A stretch of DNA of 64,000 nt, from assembly GCA_003508835.1 (NCBI GenBank), contig PUFA01000202.1, positions 2,170,001 through 2,234,000 on the forward strand, in the 5' to 3' direction. The notes under the pieces were generated by a model. It did no database searches and was not told the origin of the DNA. It saw nothing but the letters and a program-made list of their open reading frames with translations. Every line of letters begins with the position of its first letter. The stretch's first letter is position 1. The stretch comes from Eonycteris spelaea (Eukaryota > Chordata > Mammalia > Chiroptera > Pteropodidae). This document shows, piece after piece, positions 12,290-24,110 of the stretch. The position numbers and the translations under genes were made by a program.

Positions 12290-12850
12290 GGGTATAATTT
12301 GTGTGTGTGTAAGATGAGAACTTTTTAAGAATTACTCTCTTAGCAGCTTTCAAACATGTAATGCAGTGTTGTTAACTATAGTCACCACACTGTATCTTAC
12401 ATCCCTAGGTCCTATTTATCCTACAGCCTGAAGTTTGTACCTTTTAGATACCTTCATGCCTCCCCGCCTCCCACTTCTACCACCAACCTGTTCTCTGTTT
12501 CTGTTTTCGTTTTTTTGTTTGTTTGTTTTTTAGATTCCACATATAGGTGAGAACACACAGTATTTGTTTTTCTCTGTCTGACTTATTTCACTTAGCATAA
12601 TGCCTTCAAGTCTCATTTATGTTTATAAAAAATGGCAGGATTTCCTTTTTTGTGGCTGAATAATATTCCTCTGTGTGTGTGTGAGAGGGGGAGAGAGAGA
12701 GAGAATTACATTTTCTTTATCCATTCATCTATGATAGACCCTTAGGTTCTTTCCGTGTCTTGGTTATTGTAAATAATACCGCAATGAACAGGGGGTGCAG
12801 ATATCTCTTTGAGATGGTGATCGTATTTCCTTTAGATAAATACCTAGAGG
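12290..12850 (-). mobile_element. L1 LINE 3' fragment, antisense
   Basis: Read on the minus strand this is the late ORF2/3' region of an L1. On the plus strand the antisense blocks 'gttaactatagtcaccacac', 'gattccacatataggtgag' and 'acttatttcacttagcataa' appear in order, and 'tattgtaaataatacc' precedes the 'gatatctctttgagatgg' motif. The style is that of eutherian L1M/L1MA-like elements. It contains secondary (GT)n and (GA)n tracts at about 12673-12705. No intact reading frame. Confidence 0.85.
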
Positions 12851-12869
12851 TCTGCCTTCTTTCTTGATT

Positions 12870-13460
12870 GGAGTTCTTCCTTTTGTCCCCTAATTTTGAA
12901 TTTCCTTAGAGTCCGTGGTCTTTGCTCTTTCCTCTCTCCAGCTCACCCTAGGCCAGCTCTGTCCCTCTCCTAGCTTCATCCATCACCTCTCTGCAGCTGA
13001 CCGACGCATCCACAGGTCTAGCCCAGGCCGCTCTTGAGCTTAAATCCTGCATTTCTATCTGCTCAGCTTGCCTATCTAGAAGTAAACTGCTCCTGTCAAA
13101 AAACCAATTCACCATCTTTCAAGATTAAGGCTTACCTCTGACTTCATCGTCTTTCACTTTTAGGCTCAATACTTTGGAGTAAACCTGACTCAAATTCCAT
13201 CAGTCTCTGTGTCTTCTCAGTCACCGGAGTCCAGGAATTCCTCCTCAAATCAACCTCTTGTCTTCTGTTCTCAAGTTGGGACTGTTGCACTAGCTTCTAA
13301 AGAGATGTTCCTACCTCCAGCCTCTTCCCTCATCGGTCAGTTCTGTGTGCTCTTACCAGCTGCATTGTCCTTAAGGGCCTGTTTATGTGCATTATCGTTC
13401 ATATGGTGCTGATTCCTCTCCAGTGACTTAGGGCCTCCTGGCTCTTCTGGGCCAAACTGG
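12870..13460 (+). repeat. L2 LINE 3' fragment
   Basis: Decayed sense L2 blocks follow in order: 'gagtaaacctgactcaaatt', a pyrimidine-rich segment, then 'agcctcttccctcatcgg' and 'cctccagtgac'-like motifs. The similarity is weaker than at 1.6-2.35 kb. Confidence 0.5.
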
Positions 13461-13489
13461 AGCCCCACACCCTATGCTCTCACCTGGGT

Positions 13490-13590
13490 GGTATAACAGG
13501 AACGATACTGACTTTGGAGTCACCGGGACCTGGGTTTGAATATTGAACTGTACTTTACTGGCCAAGTAGCTTCGAACAAAAGGAAAAGAA
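13490..13590 (+). repeat. MIR SINE 5' fragment
   Basis: 'gactttggagtcaccgggac' followed by 'ctgggtttgaat' matches the tRNA-derived 5' part of MIR (gactctggagccagactgcc, tgggttcgaat). Confidence 0.6.
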
Positions 13591-13749
13591 ATGTTACTTT
13601 CTTTCTCATTTATTGCAGTAGTAGATGTTTATAACTCCAGTTTTAGAACATAGCCTAGATATGTAAACTTTTAATATCATCCACCCTTGATTGTAGTGCC
13701 CAGTCTTCCCCTATATCCTGAGAACAGAATCTTATACCTCTCTGTGTTT

Positions 13750-14190
13750 TGCAGTTATTTATTCATTGCTTATTGAACACGTGCTATATGCAGGGCATTT
13801 TGTGGGGGGTGGGGGAGTGGGGGGGCGCAGCGGTACAAAAAGATGAATCAGATATCCAATTTTGTCCTCAAAGTATAATCAGACTTATATGGAAGATTCA
13901 CTCATTTACTCATTCATTCATTCATTCATTCAATAAAAGGGTTAGTGAGCGCCTCACTGGTAACAGGTATTATGCAAAATACTGAAGATTCAAATAAGTA
14001 TAAGGCATGTTCCCTGATGTTGGGATGTGGGACCTATTGCATTAGGAATACTAAGTAAACGTTTAGAGTCAATTATAATAAGTGCAGTGATACGGATGAA
14101 AATGGGGCACACGAAGGAGAGGTATCTAATCCAAACAGGAGAATCAGGGAAGGCAAAAAGACAGGAGTGGAGTCTTAAAGAACACAAGTC
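13750..14190 (-). repeat. L2 LINE 3' fragments, antisense, with (ATTC)n
   Basis: 'cttattgaacacgtgctata' (about 13767-13786) and 'agtgagcgcctcactggtaa' (about 13943) are antisense L2 3' ends. Between them an ATTC microsatellite of about nine units at 13898-13934 is grown from the L2 terminal repeat (ATTCA/TGAAT). Two overlapping or duplicated L2 ends seem to be present. Confidence 0.65.
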
Positions 14191-14507
14191 AGCCAGGCAA
14201 AGGACTCAGCCGTGTGCGAAGGCTCGGCTGTGTGACAATGTATATAAATAACCACACTACAAAATAGAAAGGAACAAATACGTGGCAGGGCAGAGGCAGA
14301 AAGGAAAATGGCAATCCGAGGAGATCCGTCCTTCAGGGGTTGGGCGAGGCAAGCAGAAACTGCTTCCCAGAAGTGGAGCCATTTGGGGCAACCTGAAGGG
14401 GTCAGGGGACAGACTGATTCAGACACTCAGCGGTGCTGGACGGCTCTGTCTTCTCGGCACTCTGTGCCGTGGCCTGCATGCAGTGGCACCGCCCTGTGTC
14501 TGCCGTG

Positions 14508-14584
14508 GTGATGATGATGATGGTGATGATGATGATGATGATGATGATGTGATGGTGATGATGATGATGATGGTGGTGGTGGTG
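14508..14584. repeat. (GAT)n/(GGT)n trinucleotide microsatellite
   Basis: About 75 bases of GAT units with GGT interruptions. In one frame it reads as poly-Asp then Met/Val, which is a repeat artefact and not a protein. Confidence 0.95.
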
Positions 14585-14689
14585 ATACCTAGTTTTTTCT
14601 CATGAAGTTGGCCCCTACAGAATGCTTACCAGGGGAGACCCATGATTTAACAGGGCCATTTCTGGGTGGAGGGGCTGTCAATCAACCTG

Positions 14690-14905
14690 TCTGGCTTTGA
14701 CTCACAGCTCTGCCATCAGAAGGCTATGTGACCTTAGAAAAATTACTTAACCTTTCTAGGGTTTGGTTTTTTTCTCCCTTAAGTGGAGTAATGATACTAT
14801 TTTCCTCACACGGTAGCGTGAGGAATAAATGAGTAACTGCACGTATGTGAGAAGAGTGTCTGGCACATAGTAAGTGCCCAATAAATGCTGGTTACTGTTA
14901 CTGCA
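14690..14905 (+). repeat. MIR SINE, nearly full length
   Basis: Good match in order to MIR: 'gctatgtgaccttagaaaaa', 'ttacttaacctttctaggg', a central AT-rich section, 'aggaataaatgagtaactgc', then 'gtctggcacatagtaagtg' and 'cccaataaatgctgg'. One of the best preserved MIRs here. Confidence 0.9.
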
Positions 14906-15569
14906 TTTTGTCATCTCTGGATTATCCACGATGGGATTAGATTTAGGCTTCCCTAAAGAAGCCCTAAAAGACCATCTCCTCAGTTCTGATCTTCACCCCA
15001 AATCTCACTGGTACCTCTTCAACTCTTAACACATGCCTTTAAATTCTGCCAAGAGAAATTTAGATTTAAGATGTCACTTCCCCAAGCCCTTGGGAAGAGT
15101 ACCACAATAAAATCTTAGCCTGTTTTATTTTAATAATTTTTCTGATCAGACCTCTATCCTTATTAACTGCTAACTATACTGAGGAAATATAGTGGGGTAG
15201 AAAGAAAAGGCTGATTCTGAAGCTTGGAGAACCTTCCAGAGAAATTCAAGCTGGAAGGAAATACTCAGAGGGTTTTCTGAGGGCAGTAGGTCCTCTGGGA
15301 TCAGAGGAAGGGGTGCGATTGAAGAGAGTTGCCAAGAAGTGATGAAAACAAAAACAAGGTCATTCGTGTCAGCAAAGACAAGCTTTACTGAGTTAACAAA
15401 CAGTGCTGACCTTGACGTTGGGACTCTCCACCCACGGTCCCCTTCTCCACTCCATACTGCATTTTGGCAAAAATAATTATGCTCAGGACCAATGTCGATC
15501 CTCATATTAATGAAGGAGACTATACAGGCGATCAAGAAAGCCCTGGTTTTTAATTTTCATAATGGTTTT

Positions 15570-15990
15570 TACATGCTTACTTATTGTTTGTCAATAAAAA
15601 ATTAATAAGCACCTAATATTTGTCTAGTGCCAAACTGAATGAGAATTTTATTAGAGGATGAAGACATAGTCCTTGTCAGGAATCTTACAGTCCAGCCGAG
15701 GGGAAAAAAGTTTAAGAACAATTAATTCCTAAAGTGTATTACAGACGCAACACAAACTCTGGATTTCCAGTCGGGGAAGAAAAGTGAACAGAGCGTGAGG
15801 TCGGAAGCGATCATTCGAAGGCTCAGAAGTCGACCTGGGCCTTGAAGAATAAGATAGAGAGTGTAAGTTTTAGAATGATGGCTGGACATAGAAGTGGAAG
15901 ATGACCCAGGAGGAAGAGGCAAGGAGCCAAGCCAGAGAACGAAAGGCCAACAGCATATGTGAGGACAGAAAATGACGATGGGAAAGGTGG
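15570..15990 (-). repeat. L2 LINE 3' fragment, antisense
   Basis: 'taataagcacctaatatttg' at about 15601-15620 is the antisense L2 end. 'gtccttgtcaggaatcttac' with 'agtccagccgaggggaa' matches the 'gtccctgccctcatggagc' type segment that follows it. Decayed further on. Confidence 0.65.
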
Positions 15991-16009
15991 CTGCAAACAA
16001 TTGTACTGA

Positions 16010-16200
16010 CCGCTGCCGTGCATCGAGCACTCATCATGTGCATGTGCCAAGCACCGTTCTAAGTAGTGTCTCATTTAATGCATGTAACAGCCCCATGAGG
16101 GATGAACTGTTATTCCCGTTTTACAGTTGAGGGGCCCGATGTTCTGAGGGTAAGAAGCTGCTAAATTCATGCAGAACTGGGAGCTTAGATGGAAACCCAA
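16010..16200 (-). repeat. MIR SINE fossil
   Basis: 'aagcaccgttctaagtagtg', 'cccatgagggatgaactgtt' and 'attcccgttttacagttgag' are the antisense MIR order. The tRNA end is decayed. Confidence 0.8.
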
Positions 16201-16374
16201 GTCAGCCGGAGGTGGAGGCCCCAACTCCCCACACAACAGCTGCTCCCCAGGGCGAGCGGTGGGAAGCAGTGGGGCGTGCAGTTGGGTAAACAGGTGGGAT
16301 TCATCATGAGGATACACTGTGAGCTTAAAAAACAAAAAAGCCACAGTTTACTGAACCCCGCTCCCTCACACTAT

Positions 16375-16520
16375 CGTCCTGAATGTGATTTCTAAGTACA
16401 CCCATTTTGCAGATGAGAAAATCAAAATGGAGAGGTTAGATTACTCGCCCGAGCCTCACTACTGTTAACTAGCACAGTCCAGACTGAATGCGAGGCTGGA
16501 GCCAACGCCCGTATTCCTGC
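16375..16520 (-). repeat. MIR SINE fragment
   Basis: 'cattttgcagatgagaaaat' followed by 'ggagaggttagattactcgc' matches antisense MIR body and core. Confidence 0.7.
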
Positions 16521-16589
16521 CGCCATCCTGCAATGCCTCCCCCTCCCCACCCCCAGCAAGGGGAAAACGGTGTCAAGAAGAACACACTG

Positions 16590-16770
16590 AGTGTTCCCCG
16601 TAGCCTGGCACTGTGCTAAGGGCTTGACATGGATTATTTATTTGGTTGGCTTACAACAGCTCTGTGAGAGAGGCTCTGTTCTTATTCTTACCTTGCACAA
16701 GAGGAAACGGACTCAGAGAGGTCAAGTAACTCAATGAAGGAGGCCGGGCTCAGATAAGTTACGAAACTCA
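16590..16770 (-). repeat. MIR SINE fossil
   Basis: 'cctggcactgtgctaagggc', 'acaacagctctgtgagagag' and 'agaggaaacggactcagaga' followed by 'ggtcaagtaactc' give a clear antisense MIR. Three MIRs lie within 800 bases here. Confidence 0.85.
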
Positions 16771-17059
16771 TTCCAGGTCATGGGAGGGACACTGAGTGTG
16801 GTTCCTGGACTAGAGCACAGACTCCCCGATTCCGTCTCCGTGCATGCCACTTTCGGGTTGCCACCCTGACACTTCATCCTCAACTACGGGAAAGGAAGAC
16901 CTGAAGAAAGAACTAGAAGCAACAAGAAGAGGCACATCCGGCTCACTTCGGCAGCCTGTTGACTACGGGAGGAAGGAAGAGTGACTGAGGTTTGGTTTCC
17001 AGCAGGAAAATCCGTGGAAATGGGGTCGCTGTGCTCGGAAAGGGGGGCTGGGTCAACAA

Positions 17060-17690
17060 CGACACTGGTCTACAGTGAAATAACACTACCCGCCAACTAG
17101 GGTGGCGACACTAAAAAATGGGGAGAAACTGCAACTTTTATACGTTGCCGGTGGGAATGTAAAATGGGGCGCCACCTTCGAAAACAGTTTAAGAGCTTCT
17201 TGAAGAGTCAAGCGTAAGTTTTCCATATGACCCAGCGATTCCACTCGTAAGAGAAACAGAAACATATGGCCACACAGGCTTGGATGTGAATGTTCTATCG
17301 CAGCCCGAACGTGGTAACGACCCAAATGTCCATCAACTCATGAGCGGACGAATAAATTGTGGTACATCCATACAACAGAAGATAGTCAGCAATAAAAAAA
17401 ACATAGAAGTGCCGATATGTGTTATAACAGGGACTCACTTCAAAATCACTATGCTGGGTGAGAGAAGCCAGATACGAAAGACTGATTCTGTATAATTTCA
17501 TAAATAGCCAAGAAAGGCAAATATACAGAGACAGCGGGTTAAGGGGTGGGTGGAGTGGGAATGGAGATGGACTGCCAATGAGAATGAGGGATCTTTCTGG
17601 GGTAAAGCAAATGTTCCAAAGCCGGATTTTGGTGATGGTTACACGAGACTAAATTTACCGAAAAAGTCATCGAATCAGACACTTAAAGTG
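17060..17690 (+). mobile_element. L1 LINE 3' region
   Basis: Sense L1 late-ORF2/3' blocks in order: 'ttgccggtgggaatgtaaaa', 'atatgacccagcgattccac', 'gacccaaatgtccatcaact', 'aataaattgtggtacatcca' and 'gagagaagccagatacgaaa'. Frames are broken by stops and indels. It is more divergent than the copy at 12.3-12.85 kb. Confidence 0.85.
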
Positions 17691-18745
17691 GGAGAATCTT
17701 TGGTTTGTAAAGGCAGTTTTTTAGAAAGGTGGAGCTGGTTTGCAAAGGAATATACAGAGTTAAGTGGAGACGTCCGGCCAGGTGAGGGGCAGGCCGGAGG
17801 TGCAAAGTGAGAGCGGACAGCAGTAAAAACCAAGCAGTAAAAACCAACGAGCTCGCCAGAGGGAAAAGGCCCATGAGAGAAAAGAAAAATGTCAAGGGCA
17901 AAGCCTCTGGTGTCATTACCCATTTAGGGACAGAGAGGATGGTTTGTCTGGGCTAATGAATACCGTAGCAACAAGTCGGGCTCCCGTTCAGGTTTACTGG
18001 TATCCTCTAAGCATGCGCCGGCTGAAGGCAGAAGTATGTGCCCTGAAGCGCAGTAAACAAACAGCAGGGCAAAGCCATCCGGGGGCGACACTGACTCTAA
18101 GTGACTAAAATACACGAGGATGGACTGAATCTGTTCCCTGCATGTTGACGCTAAAAAGAGAACCGCACACACTTTTATCCAAGTTAGGGATAAGGTCAGC
18201 ATCAGAGAGCGTGGTGTTTCAAAAGCAACAGTGTTTCACATAATCTCTTATCGCCAGGAAGGGCGGGTACTGTGCCACCGGCCCATCCCTGGAATCAGGC
18301 TCTGTCACCCTAAGACTGACTTCTGCATTTGGAAGGAGCCTACAGAGACTCAGGTAACCACGCAGCTGCTCTCCCACCGCGGGAGGCGGAGGCCTCGCTG
18401 CCACTCGCCCCACCCCCACCCTAGAGGAGAACCTTGGGGGAGGGGAAGCCCACCGGGCTAAGGACTGAACGATCCCTTCCCTTCCCCGGGGCCTGACAAT
18501 CCTTTTCGTTTCTCCTCCTTTCCCATTTCTGGTGCAAGTGAATTTAGACTACTGTCCTTGTTTGCGAAAATAAAGGGTTAAAATAATAAGAATCTGGGAG
18601 TTCGAGATAGAGGCAGTGGAGTATAGAAAAGGGAGTCCAGGGTGGAAGCCCTGGCCTCGGGACCCCATGATGGGGGTGGGGTCGACGAAGCCAGGTCTCT
18701 AGTTTCCGGGCTCTACGGTGGAGTCGGATGTGGGGGAAGCTATAC
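17691..18745. other. Unassigned non-coding stretch
   Basis: No recognised gene. A possible decayed MIR start ('gaggcagtggagtatagaaa') lies near 18611. GC-richer DNA at 18370-18480 has no clear island. Confidence 0.4.
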
Positions 18746-18754
18746 CTTTCCTTT

Positions 18755-18882
18755 CACTAACTTCTTAAATTTATCATTTTCTTCAATTAAGAACGTAGGC
18801 AACGGGTAAGGTATGAGCAGTCCATGCCTTTTGCACCAATGGAATCACAGATATTTTCACGTCACCTTACAGACAGAAGTCC
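18755..18882 (+). mobile_element. Internal fragment of the same hAT family as the 4967-5482 element
   Basis: 'cactaacttcttaaattt' followed by 'cttcaattaagaacgtaggc' and 'acagatattttcacgtcacc' matches the interior order of the element at 4967-5482 ('cactaacctctaag', 'cttcagttgtgaacacaggt', 'catcatgttacag'). Both ends are missing. Confidence 0.6.
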
Positions 18883-18899
18883 CAAATATGGCTCACACT

Positions 18900-19330
18900 C
18901 ATCACCGTGACAAGATCACAGGACTTATTCATTAGATCTGCCAACGGGCCTTTTTATTCACGCCCTAATAAAGAAGCACATATTATTACTCTATCAGTAA
19001 TGTATTTTTTAATAGTTGGGTCATTTTTCGTAACTCGTTTTTGTGTGTGCGACGCTGTTTATTTGATGCGTTTAAAATCATTCTGTCCATCGGCTTCATC
19101 AGACCGCCCCGAGGGGCTGCATGTCCCCGAAGCGCTGCAGGACTGACTCCTGGGCTGGAAAAATGACTGTCTTCCAGGCCCCGGCCAGCACCTCCCAAAG
19201 TGAGCCTCCCGCAATCCCGCGCTCCCACCATTAGAGCCCATTTCCTTCGGGTGTTTAAGATTCCATTAAAATGCAAATGCCCCCAGAGGAGCCGAACTTC
19301 TCCGCGTGTTATTAGTTAACCCCTTAAATG
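18900..19330. promoter_or_regulatory. Candidate AT-rich regulatory block
   Basis: A low-repeat stretch with several homeobox-style TAAT/TTTAT sites ('tttttattcacgccctaata' at about 18950) and an octamer ATGCAAAT at 19271-19278. A 13-mer ATTAAAATGCAAA at 19265-19277 recurs at 61200-61212. Function is inferred from motif content only. Confidence 0.3.
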
Positions 19331-19369
19331 GGGTTGTTTAGCAGCTAGCTGAGCACAACACCCTACGAT

Positions 19370-20840
19370 TGAATTAAACAAACGTTTATTGAGCTCCGGC
19401 CAAGTTTGAGGAACCAGGCTGCGGGATAGAGAGCGAAATCCTCCAAGGTTTCCCCCGCCCCTCCCCAAAGGGTGCCAGACAGTCCCGTCGGAGGAATGAA
19501 ACACGTGCAGAAGAGACGCGCGGGCAGCGGGAGGAGCGAAGACCGTTCTGGGGGAGGGCCGGCTGGGGATCACTCCGTGCCAGGCCCTCGGATCGGATCG
19601 GAACACCTCCTTCGCCAAGGGCACTGCCTAGGGTTAAGTTAAACAGGTAAACCGCAAAGTGAAGCTACTTGCCCTTGAGTTCTCCCTTAGGGATACAGGG
19701 CCGCGGGGACTTGGCGCGGGTGGGGGCAGGGGAGAGGCTAGAAAGCCCGTCGGTCGTGATGAATGTGGCAGGGAGGAAGTGACATATGAGCTGAGCCTAG
19801 TAGTGTAAGTTTAAAAAAGGGAGCGGGGTGGGGGCGGGGCGGGGGGAGGGGCGCCGCATTCCTGGCGGAGGGACGTGGAACCGGCTGGTTCCGAGCCGGG
19901 GATGCAGCCACGGGCTCGGGGACAGTGGGGCAGCCAGGCTGGAGATGGGGCCGGATGGCAACGGGGCGCCGAGCTGAGTGAAAGGACCTCACAGGTACTG
20001 CTGAGGAGCCAGCGTCCTAACCCCTTTGGAACAGTCAGTAAAAGCTTCACGGAGGAGGAGCTGTTGGAGCTGGGCCTTAAAGCATGAGAAACATTTCAAC
20101 AGGTGGAGATGGGGCGGGGAGGGGAGCATTTGGAGGCTCAAGGAAGAGCATAGCCAGGCACAGGGGCCGAAAGCGTGGGGCCAGGAAGCGGGACAGCGCG
20201 TGGTCCAGCGAGGCCACCCCGCAGAGGACCTGGGGGCGCAGGGTCCCGCCCCACAGCACACCCGCCTGGCCAGACCTCCTCAGGCCGAGGCACCTGTTTA
20301 CCTAGCTCCCCAGGCGATCTTGACACGCAATACAGTTGTTCAGCGGCTTCGGAGAGAAGGCCAAACAGGAAGGTGGGCTTTAGAGCAAGGTAAGCATCTG
20401 CACTTGGATTGAAAAGCAATGGGAACGCCTAAAACTGGCCCCAGAGGGAGAGAGGTATTCCTCAAAGCTGTGCTTAAAGATTTACAGGACAGGCGACTTT
20501 AGGCTGGAAAGTTGAAGTGGGGACACAGGTAAGGGCTGTTAGCATACTCCAGGTAGTGAGTCTTGCGACCTGAATGACAGCAGTGGCGGCAGGGGGTGGG
20601 GGGGAGGGAAGGGCGGGGACGAGAAAGGAAGGGAGGAAGCTGGATATTTGGGGGGGGGGGGGGGCAGATCTACACGGCTCACTGGGCAACTGAAGTGGGT
20701 GGAGGGGCTGAGTCACCGGTGACTCCAGGCATCTGAGCTGGGCAATGAGGAAGAGCAGGGGAATAAGGGGCCTTTGAGAGGAAGGCGATGTGATGGGCGG
20801 CAGAGCGCCCGTCCGGTTTCAGAGGCCACGAGCGGCCATG
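19370..20840 (-). repeat. Long L2 LINE 3' fossil, antisense, GC-rich
   Basis: Begins with the antisense L2 3' end ('aaacgtttattgagctccgg', about 19380) and continues through decayed landmarks: 'gaggaagtgacatatgagct' (19773), 'tgttggagctgggccttaaa' (20062), 'agcatactccaggtagtgag' (20541) and 'gggcaactgaagtgggtgg' (20684). The order matches an antisense L2 over about 1.4 kb, though it may be more than one insertion. Several parts keep many CpGs. Confidence 0.6.
20649..20665. repeat. Poly-G run
   Basis: An uninterrupted run of about 15 G within the L2-derived segment. It could form a G-quadruplex and is a likely length polymorphism or assembly-error site. Confidence 0.9.
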
Positions 20841-22340
20841 GTTTTATTTTGAGGGAGCGTCTGCTGTGGTGAGTGGGGCACAGGATGAGGCGCGGGTGGC
20901 ACACGAGGACCGAGGGCCGGGTGGCGGCCGAGGAAGGCTACGAGGACGCCCTTCATGGCCACTTGGTCGGCACCCTCTAACAAGGTGACCTGGGGGGGGG
21001 AGGGGGTGGCAGCTTCTGAGTTGGAAACGCAGGCCAGACCCTTCTCTTTCCAGGAGCTCCCCTTTTCTGCCGGAAAAGCAGTTGATAATAAAACTGATCA
21101 CCCACTCATCTCAAGGGAGTGCTGCGGGACGTACATACATAAACAAGTTTCAGGCACTCAGGGGAGACCAAAGTGTGCCAGAAATGCTAGACGAATAAAT
21201 TCACCCACCTCCTTCGCCACGACAGTCAACAAGGCGTCTTTTTAAAAAAGCAGATGTTTGCTTAAGCAGATACTAACTTTGAAGTTGTCTCTACAGTCTC
21301 TAACAACAGGCAATTAAATCTAAACTCTTGATTTTCAAGAATCCCCTCATTAGAGAGTCTCGAGTGTCCCCAATACCTCCATCACTTGGAGGCCTGGACC
21401 AGACAGCGATTAATGAACATGAAAATTATTTAACCATCCCCCTCCATTCTTAGTATCAATGTGTGACTAATATCAGCAACCAAACCTCAGGCCATCCCCA
21501 CCACCCCCCTCAGCTGTGCTCTCTGTCACACCCCTGAGGTTCCTCTCTTGGCAGAATGGTGCCATATAAAATATTCAGATCCTAGGTAGGCTGTGTGCAA
21601 CCTACACAGGAAAGAAGGCTGTCAGGCAGAAAAACTAAGAGGAAAAACAAAAAAACAAACACAAAAAACCCCAGCACTCTCAAAATGACAAAGATTGCAA
21701 ATCCGTTTTCAAGGACCACATCTCTAATTACATGTTGCATGCATAGCAAATCTCTGAACAAACCCACCACAGTCTCCACGTCCCTAAATAGCAGACCTGA
21801 TAGAGAGGTAGTCACTCCCCCTTCTCTGTGGTAAAATCCAATTTTCACACCTGGTAAATGAAATGAGTCCACTGTGAAGCGAGGTCGGGTTGGGGTGAGC
21901 TGTTAACAGAAGGTTAGGGGCTGCGCATCATGTAACGGTGCTTCTGGGAACCTCTTCCTGAGATGTGCTCTTTTTCTGCCAGTTGATACTACGTGGCCAG
22001 AAAACCTTCAGCCTCCTAGGTTACAGACGCTAGGAAGCCTCTGTCAGCTGGAGCGGTTATGAATGAACAGCACCGCTGACTGGCGGGTCACATAGTGCGA
22101 GGCCTGGCCCTGGCCTTTACCTCTTGTCTAGTAGGAAGGCTCCTTACTGTTTGTGTACTTTTAGGAGATAAGCTTATACTGCATTCCTGTCACACGAGAA
22201 GGGGTGATGCTACTGAAATTTACAATTGTAAAGGCATAATTCACCAGAGGAACAAAAATATACAAACCCCCAAATCCAGCTGGAATCTGGGAACTGTACA
22301 GGCCTAATCAAGAAAAACTAAGTGAATATCCACAAGGAGT
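20841..22340. other. Unassigned non-coding stretch
   Basis: GC-rich to about 21060 (poly-G at about 20991-21000), then mixed sequence. No repeat or exon recognised. Confidence 0.4.
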
Positions 22341-22343
22341 CAG

Positions 22344-22345
22344 CA

Positions 22346-22385
<40 letters not shown>

Positions 22386-22402
22386 TTCTCTCTCTCTCTC
22401 AT
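22344..22402. repeat. (CTGT)n(CT)n compound microsatellite
   Basis: About seven CTGT units followed by about 30 bases of CT, then a short CA tract to 22425. Confidence 0.95.
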
Positions 22403-22439
22403 GCACACACAGATACACACACACCATTAAGGAGACCTG

Positions 22440-23050
22440 GAATGTGGGCTAGGAACACATCCCAGGATACATAAGAATTTGGTAAAGGTAACATCAAAGA
22501 TAAGTAGGAAAGGAAGGATGACTCAAGAAATAATGTTGGAATAATCTACTGTTTGAAAAAAATGTTAAGATTCTTGTTTCACATCATATAATAAAAAAAA
22601 AAATTCCAGAGGGGTTAAAGAGATAAATATAAAAAAGAATCGGTTAAAAAAAAAAAAACTAGAAGAAAACATAGATGAATATTTATCTGACCTTGGGGAG
22701 AGGAAAAGATATTCTTAGAATAAAATCAAAGGGGAAAAATAAATAAATAATTCAAGAGATTCGCCTACATAAAAATGTAAAATTCTGTATGTAAAAAAAA
22801 AAAAAATCAAAGCTAAAAGGACAACAAATCTAACGGAAATAAAATATTTCCAACAAATAAGATCTCAACAAATATGACTGAAGTTTATATTCTTAGTGTA
22901 TAAAGAGTCCATGAAAAAAAAAATACCTGAGTTGAACTTTAACATTTCACACACACAGGAAATTAATAGGAAAAAAAAAATCGCTTGAATGTTATGAAAA
23001 CATTCATTCTAACTGGTAATCAAAGAAATACTAAGTAAATTGCATTTTCT
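22440..23050 (+). mobile_element. L1 LINE late-ORF2 fragment
   Basis: A-rich decayed ORF2 3' sequence: 'agaagaaaacatagatgaat' at about 22662, then 'atttatctgaccttgggga', 'cctacataaaaatgtaaaat' and 'ctaactggtaatcaaagaaa'. Many frameshifts and poly-A runs. Probably continuous with the fragment at 23690-24110, with other repeats inserted between. Confidence 0.75.
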
Positions 23051-23175
23051 GTGAAGGCCTGACTCATGATAAATACTTGGTAAATATTTGTTGACTTTTT
23101 GGAATTAGTGATAAGAAAATCCTAGTGTTCAAATGAGCGCTCACATGCAGCTCACACGCAGCTCACAGGATCAAG

Positions 23176-23503
23176 CGGGGGTCAGCAAACCGTGTTTGGG
23201 AAGAGCAGACCGCACGTGTTTGGGGGTTGCAAGCCGGACAGTCTCTGTCGCTACTACTCAGCTCTGGAAGGCGAGACCAGCCACGGACAATATGTAAATG
23301 AATGACCAGAACTGTGCCCCAAACAGTTATTTATGGCAACTGAAATGTGAATTCCATAGAATGTTAATATGTCATAAAATATTATTATTCCCTTGATTTT
23401 TCCCCAATCGTTTCAACATGTAAGACCATTCTCAGCTCGTGAGCTGTACAAAAACAGGCCATGGAGCAGATTTGGCCCATGGGTAATAGTTTGCCCTGTC
23501 CTG
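23176..23503 (+). mobile_element. MER1-type hAT-Charlie DNA transposon, near full length
   Basis: Starts with 'cgggggtcagcaaac' and ends with 'tagtttgccctgtcctg', degenerate inverted repeats of the CAGGGGTCAGCAAAC type. Internal landmarks: 'acagtctctgtcgctactac', 'acaatatgtaaatgaatgac', 'ctcgtgagctgtacaaaaac' and 'gatttggcccatgggtaat'. The length of about 328 bp fits a MER1B-like non-autonomous element. The flanking octamers are too decayed to show a clean target duplication. Confidence 0.8.
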
Positions 23504-23689
23504 GATTTACATTTGTGGAAATCAATTTGGCACAATATATCAAGAGGCTTTCAAAAGACCATACACAGGCTTGTTAGTATTAAAATAATCAGGTACAAGT
23601 GCTTTGTAAATAAAAAATTTAAAGTATGTGCTCTTTTCCTTAATTGTCCTCATAATTCCCTCTCTAGAAATTATTTATAAGGAAAAAGC

Positions 23690-24110
23690 CAAATGTTGCA
23701 ACTCAGACAGAAATTTACACAAAGAAGCATCTAGACACCCGGCAGAATGGGAATGGTTAAATACACCTTGGTACAATTAGGCGGTGAAATACTATGCGGC
23801 CATAAATCTTTCGCAAAAAATATTTTGACGTGAAAAAAAGTCCTCATGATATAAAGTTATCATGATATAAAGGAAAAAAAGAAAAAGCAGGATACAAAAT
23901 GTGTATATCCTTGTTTTGCAAAATATATGTATATATATTTATACAGATAGAAACATTTGCATAGAGGAAAGACTGATGTAAGTGCATTAAACTGAATGCT
24001 GGGTTTGTGTGTGATTACTTTTTTTTTCTTTATTATTTTCTTCTGATTCTCTACAACGGGTAGTTATTACTTTCGTCATGAGAAAAATACACTAATATTA
24101 TATTTAAAAT
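23690..24110 (+). mobile_element. L1/HAL1-like LINE 3' end
   Basis: 'gaatgggaatggttaaatac', 'gaaatactatgcggccataa' and a T-rich 3' region match an old L1-lineage 3' end. It resumes after the MER1-type insertion. Confidence 0.65.

Noticed and set aside
13898..13934. Regularly spaced short repeats as a CRISPR array
   Set aside because: It is a plain (ATTC)n microsatellite without spacers in mammalian DNA. The same applies to 39223-39252.
14460..14605. Acidic poly-Asp protein segment
   Set aside because: It is a reading of the (GAT)n microsatellite.
16937..16957. Possible U6 snRNA start ('ggctcacttcggcagcctg')
   Set aside because: Similarity to U6 ends after about 18 bases and none of the conserved U6 interior follows.
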